Of a stretch of DNA of 64,000 nucleotides, positions 40,283 through 48,883 are shown in pieces. The translations under genes and the position numbers were made by a program. The notes under the pieces were generated by a model. It was not told the DNA's origin and made no database searches. It saw only the letters and a list, made by a program, of their open reading frames with translations. Origin of the DNA: Gammaproteobacteria bacterium. GTDB taxonomy: Bacteria; Pseudomonadota; Gammaproteobacteria; Pseudomonadales; Ketobacteraceae. Within the stretch, counting starts at the first letter, position 1. Each line of letters begins with the position of its first letter. The stretch lies in assembly GCA_013178375.1 (NCBI GenBank), contig JABLXQ010000038.1, positions 102,248 to 166,247 on the forward strand. The letters run 5' to 3'.

Positions 40283-41902
40283 ATGGTTAAGAAGAAATTC
40301 ACCTTAGCCTTGTTCCCTTTAACTCTCTGTTTTTCCAGCGCGCACGTGTTGGCTGCCGCCACAGTTGATCAGCTGGAGAAGAGGATTGCGGAACAAGAAA
40401 AACAGATCACTCGATTAAACAACACGATGAAAGGCACCCGGGCGGCGGTTAAGGAAGATCGTCAGCGTATTGCCGACATGCAGGAGCGGTTGAAGATCAA
40501 CGGCTTCATATCTGCCGGTGTAGCCCAGAATGACGGCGATGACGTCGAGGAAACCTTCTACGGCATTTCCGACAATTACAGCACAGCTGCAATTAGCAAA
40601 CTGGGCGTGCAGTTCACGTTTGAAGTGGCGGACAACATCAGCGCCACTGCCCAGTTGGTAAGCAAGGGAAGCAATGATTACGAAGTGAATGCCGAGTGGG
40701 CTTACCTGACCTACGAAGCCACCAATGATCTGCGGTTCAACATTGGTCGTCAGCGTATACCTTACTACCTGCTGTCCGAATACCTGGATGTGGGTTATGC
40801 ATTGCCCTGGGTTATCGCACCGATCGAGCTTTATAACATCCCCATTTCATCCACTGACGGTGCTTCTGCGGTTTATGACTTCGACCTGGGCCCCATGAAC
40901 TTCAGCTGGCAGACGTATGTTGGCGCGAGTAGTGGTTACAGTGAACAGTTGGACGCTGAATTCACCCAAAATGAATCCTGGGGTACCAACCTGCAGATGG
41001 AAATTGACTCCTGGACCTTCCGCATGGGTTACAACACATCCAAACTGGATGCGGAACCTGATGTGGGTGGTTTGGCAGACCAGTTGGTTCAAGCAATAAC
41101 GACTGGGAAAGAATCGCTGGGCCCTCTGCTGGGCGTGCCGGACCCTGCCAGCTGGGTAGGCGATACGGGAGGTTTCGTGACCGACTACATCAGCGGCGGG
41201 TTCATGTTCGACAACGGCCAGTTGCTGGTGATCGGTGAGATTGCCAACCTGAGCGTTGACGATACATTCCAGCCGGTGGGTGATGCAGGTTACTTGACCA
41301 TTGGTTATCACTTTGGCAAGTGGATGCCGCACGTTACCTTCGCAAAGTTCCAGACCGATGCGAAGAACGACAAGCAGGCGCGCGCGGTGCAGGCTTATGC
41401 GGATGCGCTTGGCAAGGGTGCTTATGCTCGGGGCATGCTGGCGAATAACTTCCTGGTAAATACCGGTTCTCCATTCGTTGGAACGGATTTAGTTATCCCT
41501 TCTTCTGCATGTGCACAAGCATCGTGCACCACTCAGCAGTTGGCGGCAATGGGCGTCCGGGATCAGTTGTTGGAAGCGGCGGCCGGATACTCTGAATCCA
41601 TTTACAACAATATGGAAAGCCAGATCCAGGAACAACAATCCTACACGTTGGGATTGGTCTATGACGTCAGTTCCAGGGTGAAGGCCAAGGCGCAGGTTAC
41701 GCATTATGAAGGGTTCGGTTCAGGCACGTATCAAGCCCTGGATTCTTCAAGCGTAGCCTCTCCTGTTGGATCATCCCCGGCTACTCAGTATTCTGGCTTC
41801 ATATCGGGCCAATTGGACGGCAATGGCCGCTTCCAGGGTGACCCAGGCGCAGCAGGTAACCATACTGCTGTTTACTCCCTTTCTGTCGATGCAGTGTTCT
41901 GA
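40283..41902 (+). CDS. outer-membrane porin with N-terminal coiled coil (DcaP-like)
   Basis: 539 aa from the ATG at 40283, with AAGGAAA upstream. Signal peptide (1 to about 25), a short coiled coil (about 28-75, DQLEKRIAEQEKQITRLNN), then a beta-barrel starting INGFISAGVAQND and ending in Phe (LSVDAVF). The coiled coil plus barrel is the DcaP-type layout, which in relatives anchors a trimer and passes acidic solutes. The link to a PstS-like protein hints at an anion substrate, but this is inference. Confidence 0.82.
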   Translation: MVKKKFTLALFPLTLCFSSAHVLAAATVDQLEKRIAEQEKQITRLNNTMKGTRAAVKEDRQRIADMQERLKINGFISAGVAQNDGDDVEETFYGISDNYSTAAISKLGVQFTFEVADNISATAQLVSKGSNDYEVNAEWAYLTYEATNDLRFNIGRQRIPYYLLSEYLDVGYALPWVIAPIELYNIPISSTDGASAVYDFDLGPMNFSWQTYVGASSGYSEQLDAEFTQNESWGTNLQMEIDSWTFRMGYNTSKLDAEPDVGGLADQLVQAITTGKESLGPLLGVPDPASWVGDTGGFVTDYISGGFMFDNGQLLVIGEIANLSVDDTFQPVGDAGYLTIGYHFGKWMPHVTFAKFQTDAKNDKQARAVQAYADALGKGAYARGMLANNFLVNTGSPFVGTDLVIPSSACAQASCTTQQLAAMGVRDQLLEAAAGYSESIYNNMESQIQEQQSYTLGLVYDVSSRVKAKAQVTHYEGFGSGTYQALDSSSVASPVGSSPATQYSGFISGQLDGNGRFQGDPGAAGNHTAVYSLSVDAVF

Positions 41903-41916
41903 GGGAGGAGCCGACA

Positions 41917-42348
41917 ATGATTATCACAACAAAAATCGCACGCTTATTGGGTACTGCTGGTCTTCTGCTTTCAGCTTCTCTGGCATCAGCTGAAGTCGTG
42001 GTCATCGTCAACGCCGCTTCACCGGTCAACAGCGCCAGCGCTGATGACATTGCACAGGTTTTCCTGGGCAAATCCAACGATCTGGGTGGCAATGACGTGG
42101 TCGCGGTCGATCAGTCCGAAGGTAACGCCGCACGCAACCAGTTCTATGAAAAGGTCGTGCAGAAAAGTGAATCGCAACTGACTGCTTACTGGTCGCGTCT
42201 GATCTTCACCGGCAAAGGGGCTCCCCCGAAGCAGGTGGGTGGTGACGCAGATGTAGTGGATGCGGTTGCAACCGATGAAGAAGCTTTGGGTTACGTGGAT
42301 TCGTCCGCGGTCGCTGAAGGTGTGAAGGTAATTTACACCGCGAAGTGA
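41917..42348 (+). CDS. short PstS-like phosphate-binding domain protein
   Basis: 143 aa. Signal peptide (1 to about 25, ASA/EVVV), then one lobe of a type II periplasmic binding protein: VNSASADDIAQVFLGKSNDL, VVAVDQSEGNAARNQFYEKV, FTGKGAPPKQV, EEALGYVDSSAV. It is about half the usual PstS length (330-350 aa), yet this short form recurs in gammaproteobacteria next to a porin. Ligand binding is unproven. It starts 14 bp after the porin and a terminator follows. Confidence 0.85.
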   Translation: MIITTKIARLLGTAGLLLSASLASAEVVVIVNAASPVNSASADDIAQVFLGKSNDLGGNDVVAVDQSEGNAARNQFYEKVVQKSESQLTAYWSRLIFTGKGAPPKQVGGDADVVDAVATDEEALGYVDSSAVAEGVKVIYTAK

Positions 42349-42364
42349 TCGGTAACCTGCCAAT

Positions 42365-42402
42365 AAAAAACCGCAGTCTGGGTAACGGACTGCGGTTTTT
42401 TT
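42365..42402. terminator. terminator after porin operon
   Basis: CCGCAGTC (42371-42378) pairs with GACTGCGG (42388-42395), with A-run and T-run extending the stem; T-run 42396-42402. It works for both the porin operon and the facing EAL gene. Confidence 0.92.
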
Positions 42403-42452
42403 ATGCGTGGTGAAAAATGCCGGCAATGGATGTGGGTTGTTGATGGCCGGTA

Positions 42453-45092
42453 TCAGTGCATGCGCCGGGTTTGCTCCGGCTGGTAGAAGCCCACCTGATA
42501 GTTGGTCTGATTGAGCCATTCCAGGAATTTTTCCGGCGCCAGGGGTTTGGACAGCATGTAACCCTGGATCACGTCGCAGCCCATTTTTTTCAGGACGTGC
42601 AGCATGTTTTCGTCTTCCACGCCTTCCGCCACTACGCGCATGCGCATGTTGTGGCTGATGTCGAGGGTGGAGCGCACGATCATCATGTCGTCATCATTCT
42701 TGTTCATGTCCATGATGAAGGAGCGGTCGATCTTGAGTTCGCTCATGGGCAGTTTTTTCAGGTGCGACAGGCTGGAATAGCCGGTGCCGAAATCGTCGAT
42801 GGAGGTGGACAGCCCGATCTGATTCCACTGGTTCAGCACTTGAGTCGCCAGTGCGGGGTTGTTGAGCATGGCGGTTTCGGTAATTTCCAGCGTGACGAAG
42901 TGGGGCGCCACGTTGAAGCGTTTCAGTTCCTGCACCAGGTGCTGGGTCAGGTCCACTTCCTCGATATTTTTGGGCGAAATATTGATGGACAGGCCGATCT
43001 TGTGTCCGCGCTTGTGGATGAAGGCGATGGTCTTGATGGCGTTGGTGATGACCCAGCGGGTCAGCGGTTTGATCACGCCGGAATTTTCCGCCAGCCCGAT
43101 GAATTCATCCGGTGGGATGAAGCCGAGCTTGGGGTGGTTCCAGCGGATCAGCGCTTCGGCACTGACGATGCTCATGTTGTGGGTGTCGAGCTGGGGCTGC
43201 AGGTAAATTGCGAGCTGGTCGGTTTCGATGGCCTTGCGCAGTTCGCTGATCAGGGCCAGGCGGCGCGCGTTGTAGGGGTTGATGTCGTCGCTGTAGGTGA
43301 CGATGTCCTTGTTGTTTTTCTGGGCGCGTTCAACTGCGACGAAGGCGTTGCGGATGATGTGCTCGGCGTTGTCGCCGGTGCTGACGCGGTAGATGCCGGC
43401 GCCGGTGGAGAGATCCAGGGTGATGTCGTTGAGCGTGATGTGCGGCGGCAGGCTGGATTGCACCTGCTGCACCAGGGCTTCGCATTCGGTCAGGGTGCGG
43501 GTTTGCAGCAGGAAGGCGAACGTAATCCCCTGCATGGACGCCAGGTAATCTTCGGGCCCTGTGGTCAGGGCGATACGGTTGCTGGCCGGAACGCGCTGGA
43601 TCTGTTCCTGCAGAAAACGAGTGGTTTGATGTACTACCTGGTCGCCCACGTAGTGTCCCAGGGTGTTGTTGATTTCCCGCAGGCCTTTCAGTTTCACCAG
43701 AACCAGCGCGGCGGTGAGGTCATCATCGCGGGATTGCAGCACGCATTCGATGCTGTCCTTCAGAATGACACGGTTGGCCAAGCCGGTGTTGGGATCCTGG
43801 TGCACCAGTTGGCTGAGTTCCTTTTCCGCGTGTTGCAGGGCTTCGATGGCGCGACCCTGGTCGCTCAGTGCCTGCTGTTTGGTGAGCTGGTCGCTGCGCG
43901 AGCGGTCGGCAATGGCGGCCACCAGTGACAGTACTTCCAGCATGCAGCCGAGTTGCGGTGCCAGCTGGATGAAGTCGCTATAGGGCAGGAAGCCGCGCAG
44001 GTGAGCGATGTGGGCGAGTGTCAGGACGATATTGGCGCCCCAGCCGAACAGGAAGAAGCGGGCGGTTTTGACGCCGTTTTTCAGGCAGATGATGGCGGCG
44101 GCCACCACGGGGATTACGGCCACCACTATGCTCAGGTTGTTGATGATCGCGGCGGGCTGGTACGGCAGCGCGAGTGCACAGGCGATGGCGATCAGGCCCA
44201 CCAGGCTGTTGGCTCTGATCCAGCGGTCGAGACGCGGGGTGTTGATGGCGGTGTCGAGGAAACTGCGGGTAAACAGGGGGCCGCACAGGATGGTGACGCC
44301 GATAAAAAACAGGTGCGCCGATCCTTGCCATTCCGGCGATTCCGGCCAGAGCAGCCAGTAGGCGTAGGTGGTGTAGCTGCCCTGGGTGAGGGTGAGTGCG
44401 CTGATCAGCAGGCCCAGGTACAGATAAAGCGGATCGCGGGTGATGATCAGGAAGATCAGGGCCAGGATGATGGTCAGCAGGAATACGGAATAGAAGGTGC
44501 CCCAGTTGATGCCGCTCTGGCCGGCACTGGCGGCGAAGTTGACGGGGGATTCCAGTTCGAAGGCCAGGGCCTGGGGCAGGCGGCTGTTGGTGGAGATGAG
44601 CAGTTGGTAGGGTTTGCCGCTCTCCAGCCGCAGCGCGAACGCCATCAGCAATCCCGGTGTAGGGCGCTGGCTGTAGGGCACGCTTTCGCCGTTAAGCTGA
44701 TGGTCCACCAACTGGCCGTCAGCAAACAGGAACAGTTCCAGGCGGTCGAATTTGGGGTACAGGTGTTTTACCCGCAGGATGCGGTCCACCCGGGCTTCGT
44801 CGCTGTCTACGCGCAGATCTGCCAGCAGCCAGTAGGTGGCTTGGCGGTTGCGGATGTCGATGCCTTCGTCGCCGACGGCTTGCACTGGTGTTTGTTGCAG
44901 TGCCTGCAGAGCCTGTTCCGGCGTCAAAGTGGCAGTGCTTTCCAGAAAACGGAAATCCGGCTGCACCGTGGTCTGCGCAAACGCAAAGTCGCCGGCCACT
45001 GTCGTTCCGCTCAGCAGCAGAAGGCAGAAGGCCAGCAAGGGACGCACGATCCGTCCCGCCAACAGGTTCCAGTTGTGTGTTCCAATACCCAT
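42453..45092 (-). CDS. 7TM-DISM GGDEF/EAL cyclic di-GMP phosphodiesterase
   Basis: 879 aa. Signal/TM start, DISM extracellular domain (about 40-195), 7TM block (about 205-400), coiled coil, a GGDEF domain whose active site is degenerate (GITFAF in place of GGDEF), then an intact EAL domain: AEALIRW, SINISPKN, EITETAM, DDFGTGYSSL, LKIDRSFI, AEGVED and QGYMLSKPL. It is predicted to hydrolyse c-di-GMP, with the dead GGDEF as regulator. The sensor half is similar in plan to the hybrid kinase at 32-34.4 kb. Confidence 0.92.
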   Translation of the reverse strand: MGIGTHNWNLLAGRIVRPLLAFCLLLLSGTTVAGDFAFAQTTVQPDFRFLESTATLTPEQALQALQQTPVQAVGDEGIDIRNRQATYWLLADLRVDSDEARVDRILRVKHLYPKFDRLELFLFADGQLVDHQLNGESVPYSQRPTPGLLMAFALRLESGKPYQLLISTNSRLPQALAFELESPVNFAASAGQSGINWGTFYSVFLLTIILALIFLIITRDPLYLYLGLLISALTLTQGSYTTYAYWLLWPESPEWQGSAHLFFIGVTILCGPLFTRSFLDTAINTPRLDRWIRANSLVGLIAIACALALPYQPAAIINNLSIVVAVIPVVAAAIICLKNGVKTARFFLFGWGANIVLTLAHIAHLRGFLPYSDFIQLAPQLGCMLEVLSLVAAIADRSRSDQLTKQQALSDQGRAIEALQHAEKELSQLVHQDPNTGLANRVILKDSIECVLQSRDDDLTAALVLVKLKGLREINNTLGHYVGDQVVHQTTRFLQEQIQRVPASNRIALTTGPEDYLASMQGITFAFLLQTRTLTECEALVQQVQSSLPPHITLNDITLDLSTGAGIYRVSTGDNAEHIIRNAFVAVERAQKNNKDIVTYSDDINPYNARRLALISELRKAIETDQLAIYLQPQLDTHNMSIVSAEALIRWNHPKLGFIPPDEFIGLAENSGVIKPLTRWVITNAIKTIAFIHKRGHKIGLSINISPKNIEEVDLTQHLVQELKRFNVAPHFVTLEITETAMLNNPALATQVLNQWNQIGLSTSIDDFGTGYSSLSHLKKLPMSELKIDRSFIMDMNKNDDDMMIVRSTLDISHNMRMRVVAEGVEDENMLHVLKKMGCDVIQGYMLSKPLAPEKFLEWLNQTNYQVGFYQPEQTRRMH

Positions 45093-45132
45093 CTAATGTG
45101 TGAGCTAATTCAAATCAGGTAAATGGGACCAT

Positions 45133-45166
45133 AAAAAACGGGCGCCCGCTGCTGTGCTGATGCCCG
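45133..45166 (-). terminator. possible terminator of DUF2804 gene (minus strand)
   Basis: On the minus strand a CGGGC/GCCCG stem (45162-45166 with 45139-45143) is followed by T6 (45138-45133). The loop is long and itself has the palindrome CGGGCGCCCG. Confidence 0.5.
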
Positions 45167-45227
45167 CTATTATGATTACTGTTTTTGAAGTGTAGCTGAT
45201 CAAAAAACGTCCGCCATTAGGTGCTTA

Positions 45228-46262
45228 TCACCATTTGGCATAATGGTCCTCGCAGAACCCCGGAGTCGTTTCCAGCTGGATACGCTGACCACCTTCTGTT
45301 GTAAAAGTCCCTGTAAAACAGCCGGTTAATTGAGTGAAGTTGGAGGCCAACAAGAGCAGGTCGAGCTTTTCGCGGCGCTCGCCAGCGGGGGTGAAATTGA
45401 GGTCGAGCCTGCCATCGGCGGCGCGGACTCGCCAAGGTTTGCGGCGGTCGGTGCGGTCGAATTCGAAGATCACCGGGCCGAGGGGGTGCAGCTTCCCGTC
45501 GATCCAGACAGCATTCTCGGTGAAACCGGTTTCATTGACCCCATTGGCCAGATTGGCGCCCACCCGTCGGCCGTCTGCCAACCGGCCGGACAGGCTGGCC
45601 CAGTTCCAGGCGGTTTGGCGGCGCAGGTAGCCGCAACTCCAGTCGTAGCTGCCGAGGAAGCCGGTGTCCACCGGGATGTCCAGGTTGCCCCAGCGGATGC
45701 GACCACTGGCGTCGAGGGCGGTGGCTTTCTGGGTATAGGTCCAGCCGGTGAAACCGGTGCGGGTGCAGACGGCGAGGGGCTGGAAGCCGGCCGGCTCGCT
45801 GATCTGCAGGTCGATATGGATGTCGGAGCCGCCGAAGATTTCCACCTGGCGCTGGCGTGGTTTGGACGTGGCGTAAAAATTGAATTCGATGTCGCCCTTG
45901 CTGAAACGGTGCATGCCCGCATCCGGTGTGTTGACCATCGAGCAGCCCAGGCTGAGGGGTTGCAACAGGCTTTTTTGCCGCAGCTCGCCGGTCAGTCGGT
46001 CGAACAGGTAGACGAAGGCGTTGCTGACGTATTTCAGGCTGATGATGGCACAGCCCAGGGTGAAGCGCGGGCTGGTGGCGCCGACGAACTGGAACTGTTT
46101 GTAGTGAAAGTGCTTTGCCAGTTGTCCCGCCGGGCGGTCCATGGTGTTCAGATAGTGGAAATCAGCGTGGTTCACTTGCTGCACGGGGGCGTCGAAACGA
46201 CCGTAATGGGGTTGCCCGCTGGCATCAATCAACTTATCGTAGGTGGCCATTTTTTCATTCAT
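45228..46262 (-). CDS. DUF2804 domain protein
   Basis: 344 aa from the ATG at 46262, or 340 from 46250 (MATYDKLIDASGQPHYGRF). The sequence fits the DUF2804 family: the start region, HADFHYLNTMDRPAG, and a beta-rich body with WNWASLSGRLADGRRVGANLANG and FEFDRTDRRKPW. The fold resembles carotenoid hydratase/lipocalin-like repeats; function unknown. No clear Shine-Dalgarno is seen. It is divergent from SirB2 with only 21 bp between starts. Confidence 0.8.
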   Translation of the reverse strand: MNEKMATYDKLIDASGQPHYGRFDAPVQQVNHADFHYLNTMDRPAGQLAKHFHYKQFQFVGATSPRFTLGCAIISLKYVSNAFVYLFDRLTGELRQKSLLQPLSLGCSMVNTPDAGMHRFSKGDIEFNFYATSKPRQRQVEIFGGSDIHIDLQISEPAGFQPLAVCTRTGFTGWTYTQKATALDASGRIRWGNLDIPVDTGFLGSYDWSCGYLRRQTAWNWASLSGRLADGRRVGANLANGVNETGFTENAVWIDGKLHPLGPVIFEFDRTDRRKPWRVRAADGRLDLNFTPAGERREKLDLLLLASNFTQLTGCFTGTFTTEGGQRIQLETTPGFCEDHYAKW

Positions 46263-46283
46263 AACAGTGTGGGGGAGATTTTT

Positions 46284-46667
46284 ATGTATATGGCGCTCAA
46301 GCATAGCCATATGTTGTTCGTTGTCATCAGCGGGCTGTTTTTTCTGGTGCGCGGCAGCTGGATGCTGATGGACTCGCCGATGCTGCAAAAAGTGTGGGTG
46401 AAGGTGCTGCCACACGTCAATGACACGCTGCTGCTGGTTTGCGGTATCGGCCTGGCGGTGATGACGCAGCAATACCCGTTCGTGCATGCCTGGCTGACGG
46501 TGAAGGTGTTGCTGCTGGTGGCTTACATCGTGCTGGGTACGGTGGCGTTGAAGCGGGGCAAGACCAAGCAGATCCGGGTGATTGCCTTTTTTGCCGCGCT
46601 GGCCTGTTTTCTGTTTATGCTGTCCGTGGCGCGTACTCATGATCCGCTGGGATTTTTGAGTTACTGA
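46284..46667 (+). CDS. SirB2 family membrane protein
   Basis: 127 aa from the ATG at 46284 with GGGGGAG upstream. It has four hydrophobic segments: MLFVVISGLFFLVRGSWMLM, LLLVCGIGLAVM, LLLVAYIVLGTVAL and VIAFFAALACFLFMLSV, with the KHSHM start and KRGKTKQIRV basic loop of the SirB2 family. SirB2 was first linked to Salmonella invasion-gene regulation; its molecular role is unknown. Confidence 0.88.
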   Translation: MYMALKHSHMLFVVISGLFFLVRGSWMLMDSPMLQKVWVKVLPHVNDTLLLVCGIGLAVMTQQYPFVHAWLTVKVLLLVAYIVLGTVALKRGKTKQIRVIAFFAALACFLFMLSVARTHDPLGFLSY

Positions 46668-46973
46668 CCAGCTGGCAGTAAAAGGTGCTGATTGCGCTCG
46701 GGAGATCGAAATGCGGCCTTGCGCAATCGATACAAAGTCCGTGAATATGCGTTCATGGAATGACTCACATATTTGAGTGTTGATCTGGTTGTCTCAGTAC
46801 CATGCAATAGCTCCATGCCAATGCCTGGTTTCGCTCCGTCAATTCCCTGGGTAAATTCCCAAGTGCTTTGCCTTTGTTCTTCTGTTGTACATTTACGAGT
46901 ATCTTGTTCCAAGATTGCGATTGCTGTACGCTAAGTCAAAGTATTTATTGATTTTTTTCTCGGTAATAAGTGC
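46668..46973. other. 306-bp region with no clear gene
   Basis: An 83-aa minus-strand frame (46661-46912) ends in sequence that could be read as a decayed recombinase tail but has no support. GC content falls from here. The FkbM gene starts right after. Confidence 0.5.
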
Positions 46974-47819
46974 GTGACCTTTATCTGCTATGCACAAAAT
47001 TTTGAAGACATCGCATTGTGGCGCATATTTCGGTTAGTCGTCGAAAAAGGTTTTTACATCGACGTTGGCGCGAACGATCCGACAATAGATTCGGTCACCA
47101 AAGCGTTCTATGACCGCGGTTGGCGAGGCATGAACATTGAGCCATCGCCCAGCTTCTACGAGCGCTTGTGCGCTGAGCGGCCACGCGACATCAATTTACA
47201 GGTTGCCGTCAGCGATCGCGAGGATCAGCTAACCTTTTTCGATGCAGGAGAGGGGCTATCTACGGTCGACCAGCATGTGGCGGCCGATTTGAAGCGCAAT
47301 GGCAGGCAGGTAGTCGAACGCACCGTTCCTTCCCAAACCCTTAGCTCCATCTGCGCACGTTACGTCGATGGGGAAATTCATTTTTTGAAAATCGATGTCG
47401 AAGGCCATGAGTCTTTCGTGTTGCGAGGCATGGATTTCGAACGGTGGCGGCCATGGGTTTTGCTCATTGAAAGTCCTTTCAATATTGAGCCGGAGTGGCT
47501 ACCGCTATTGAAGTCGGCGCGTTACCATGAAGTGCGCCACGATGGTATCAATCGTTTCTTTTTGGCTGAAGAGCATATGGCATTTAAAGGAGCGTTTGAT
47601 ATGCCGCCAAGCTATCTTGATGGCTTTCAACTTTGCTTGGGACACCATTTCAGTTATCCAATTGCGGAGCTGCAGTCACAAGTCGCATGTGAGCGCGAAA
47701 GAGCAGATGCGGCGGAAGCACAGCTCGTGGCATTGATCAGCGATCCCTGGCTGCGCCTTAAACGCTTGTCGAAACTGCGAAAGAAGATACTGGGAAAGAT
47801 TGCTTCTCGCGATACTTGA
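46974..47819 (+). CDS. FkbM-family methyltransferase
   Basis: 281 aa with a GTG start. The SAM fold motif is FYIDVGANDPTIDSVT, then NIEPSPSFYERL, and FLKIDVEGHESFVLRGMDF is the FkbM signature. The last 50 residues form a helical tail (ELQSQVACERERADAAEAQL) often seen in FkbM proteins of glycan loci. It probably O-methylates a surface sugar. The region is AT-richer than neighbours, supporting horizontal acquisition. Confidence 0.9.
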   Translation: MTFICYAQNFEDIALWRIFRLVVEKGFYIDVGANDPTIDSVTKAFYDRGWRGMNIEPSPSFYERLCAERPRDINLQVAVSDREDQLTFFDAGEGLSTVDQHVAADLKRNGRQVVERTVPSQTLSSICARYVDGEIHFLKIDVEGHESFVLRGMDFERWRPWVLLIESPFNIEPEWLPLLKSARYHEVRHDGINRFFLAEEHMAFKGAFDMPPSYLDGFQLCLGHHFSYPIAELQSQVACERERADAAEAQLVALISDPWLRLKRLSKLRKKILGKIASRDT

Positions 47820-47910
47820 TTTTCGCCTAGGCATATTGGGCTGCTAGCAAAGCGCCGCATCGCCCTTGAATTGGCGCCTACTATCTCACCCTTGGTGGGG
47901 AAAAAACCTT

Positions 47911-47916
47911 TATAAT
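47911..47916 (+). promoter_or_regulatory. -10 element of methyltransferase gene
   Basis: A perfect TATAAT, 42 bp ahead of the ATG. No good -35 at normal spacing, so it may rely on an activator or be fortuitous. Confidence 0.4.
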
Positions 47917-47957
47917 CACTGTCCTTCGTTGGGTCACAGAAGATCAGGACAATACTC

Positions 47958-48818
47958 ATGCGCAGACAGTTAAAAACATTCCTCGTAAAGGCCAAAATCA
48001 TTCACCCCGACAAGCCGGCCCGTATCGCCGCCGCTCCACCTGCCCCCGCCAATCCATTGGCCAATGTCGATTCGTTCAGCGTGGGCCTGCGTAGTGCCCG
48101 TCTGGAAGGTTGGTTCAACGAGGGCAACAATACCGTTTATCCCGGATTCACGGTAAGTGCAGATGATACGGTATTGGATCTTGGCTGTGGCGATGGCGGT
48201 ATCGTGTCATTCTGCGCGAATGCGAACGCCGACATCATTGTTGCAGATATCGACAGCGCCAAAGTTGAGGCCACACGACTAAAATTGGAAAGCCTGCCGG
48301 CAAAATCGGTGCGCGCGCTGGTCACTGATGCCGCGCCGCTGCAACTCGAAGATGCTACCGCAAGCCGCATCATCTGCACTGAGGTGCTGGAGCACGTCGA
48401 TGATCCCGCCGGTGTTGTCGCCGAGCTGGTACGCATTGGCAAGCCGGGTGCGCGATACCTGATTAGTGTGCCGGACGCCAGTGCCGAGCATATACAAAAA
48501 CCGATAGCTGCGGACGTTTACTACCAAAAACCCAATCACATTCATATTTTCAGTCGCGACGAATTTCGTGCGCTACTGGAAAACGCGGGATTGATTGTTG
48601 AGAGTCACGAGTTGAACAGTTTTTACTGGGCTTTGTGGTGGTGTTTTTTCTGGGTGAGTGGGCCACAGGATCTTGCCAATCCAACGCATCCGCTACTGGC
48701 AAGCTGGGCGCAAACCTGGCAGTTGTTGCTGGATACGCCGAATGGCCCGGTGCTGAAGCGCGAACTGGAAAAACACATGGCGAAATCACAGGTCATCGTC
48801 GCATACAAGCCCGGCTGA
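47958..48818 (+). CDS. class I SAM-dependent methyltransferase
   Basis: 286 aa. Methyltransferase domain from about residue 60 to 200: motif I VLDLGCGDGGIVSF, acidic end of strand 2 IIVADIDSAKVEAT, and IICTEVLEHVDDPAGVVAEL as in the Methyltransf_11 family. The first 40 residues are basic and proline-rich. A sugar or lipid substrate is inferred from its place between FkbM and the glycosyltransferases. Confidence 0.88.
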   Translation: MRRQLKTFLVKAKIIHPDKPARIAAAPPAPANPLANVDSFSVGLRSARLEGWFNEGNNTVYPGFTVSADDTVLDLGCGDGGIVSFCANANADIIVADIDSAKVEATRLKLESLPAKSVRALVTDAAPLQLEDATASRIICTEVLEHVDDPAGVVAELVRIGKPGARYLISVPDASAEHIQKPIAADVYYQKPNHIHIFSRDEFRALLENAGLIVESHELNSFYWALWWCFFWVSGPQDLANPTHPLLASWAQTWQLLLDTPNGPVLKRELEKHMAKSQVIVAYKPG

Positions 48819-48836
48819 CGCGTATGCTCAGCGGGG

Positions 48837-48877
48837 TGGCGCGCTCTCAAGGGCGCGCTGAATTTCCTCGCAAGGAA
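48837..48877. terminator. tandem hairpins between convergent genes
   Basis: GCGCGC (48839-48844) pairs with GCGCGC (48853-48858), then TTCCT (48864-48868) with AGGAA (48873-48877). They lie between the methyltransferase and the glycosyltransferase; a later TTTTTT at 48888 suits the plus strand. Confidence 0.5.
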
Positions 48878-48883
48878 GGCGTA

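Noticed and set aside
45330..46283. Long plus-strand open frame ahead of SirB2
   Set aside because: It is antisense to the DUF2804 gene; the SirB2 protein starts at 46284 with its own ribosome site.
46661..46912. 83-aa minus-strand frame with a faint tyrosine-recombinase-like tail
   Set aside because: TTG start, no Shine-Dalgarno, no catalytic residues, and it overlaps the SirB2 end; too weak to call a gene or integrase remnant.
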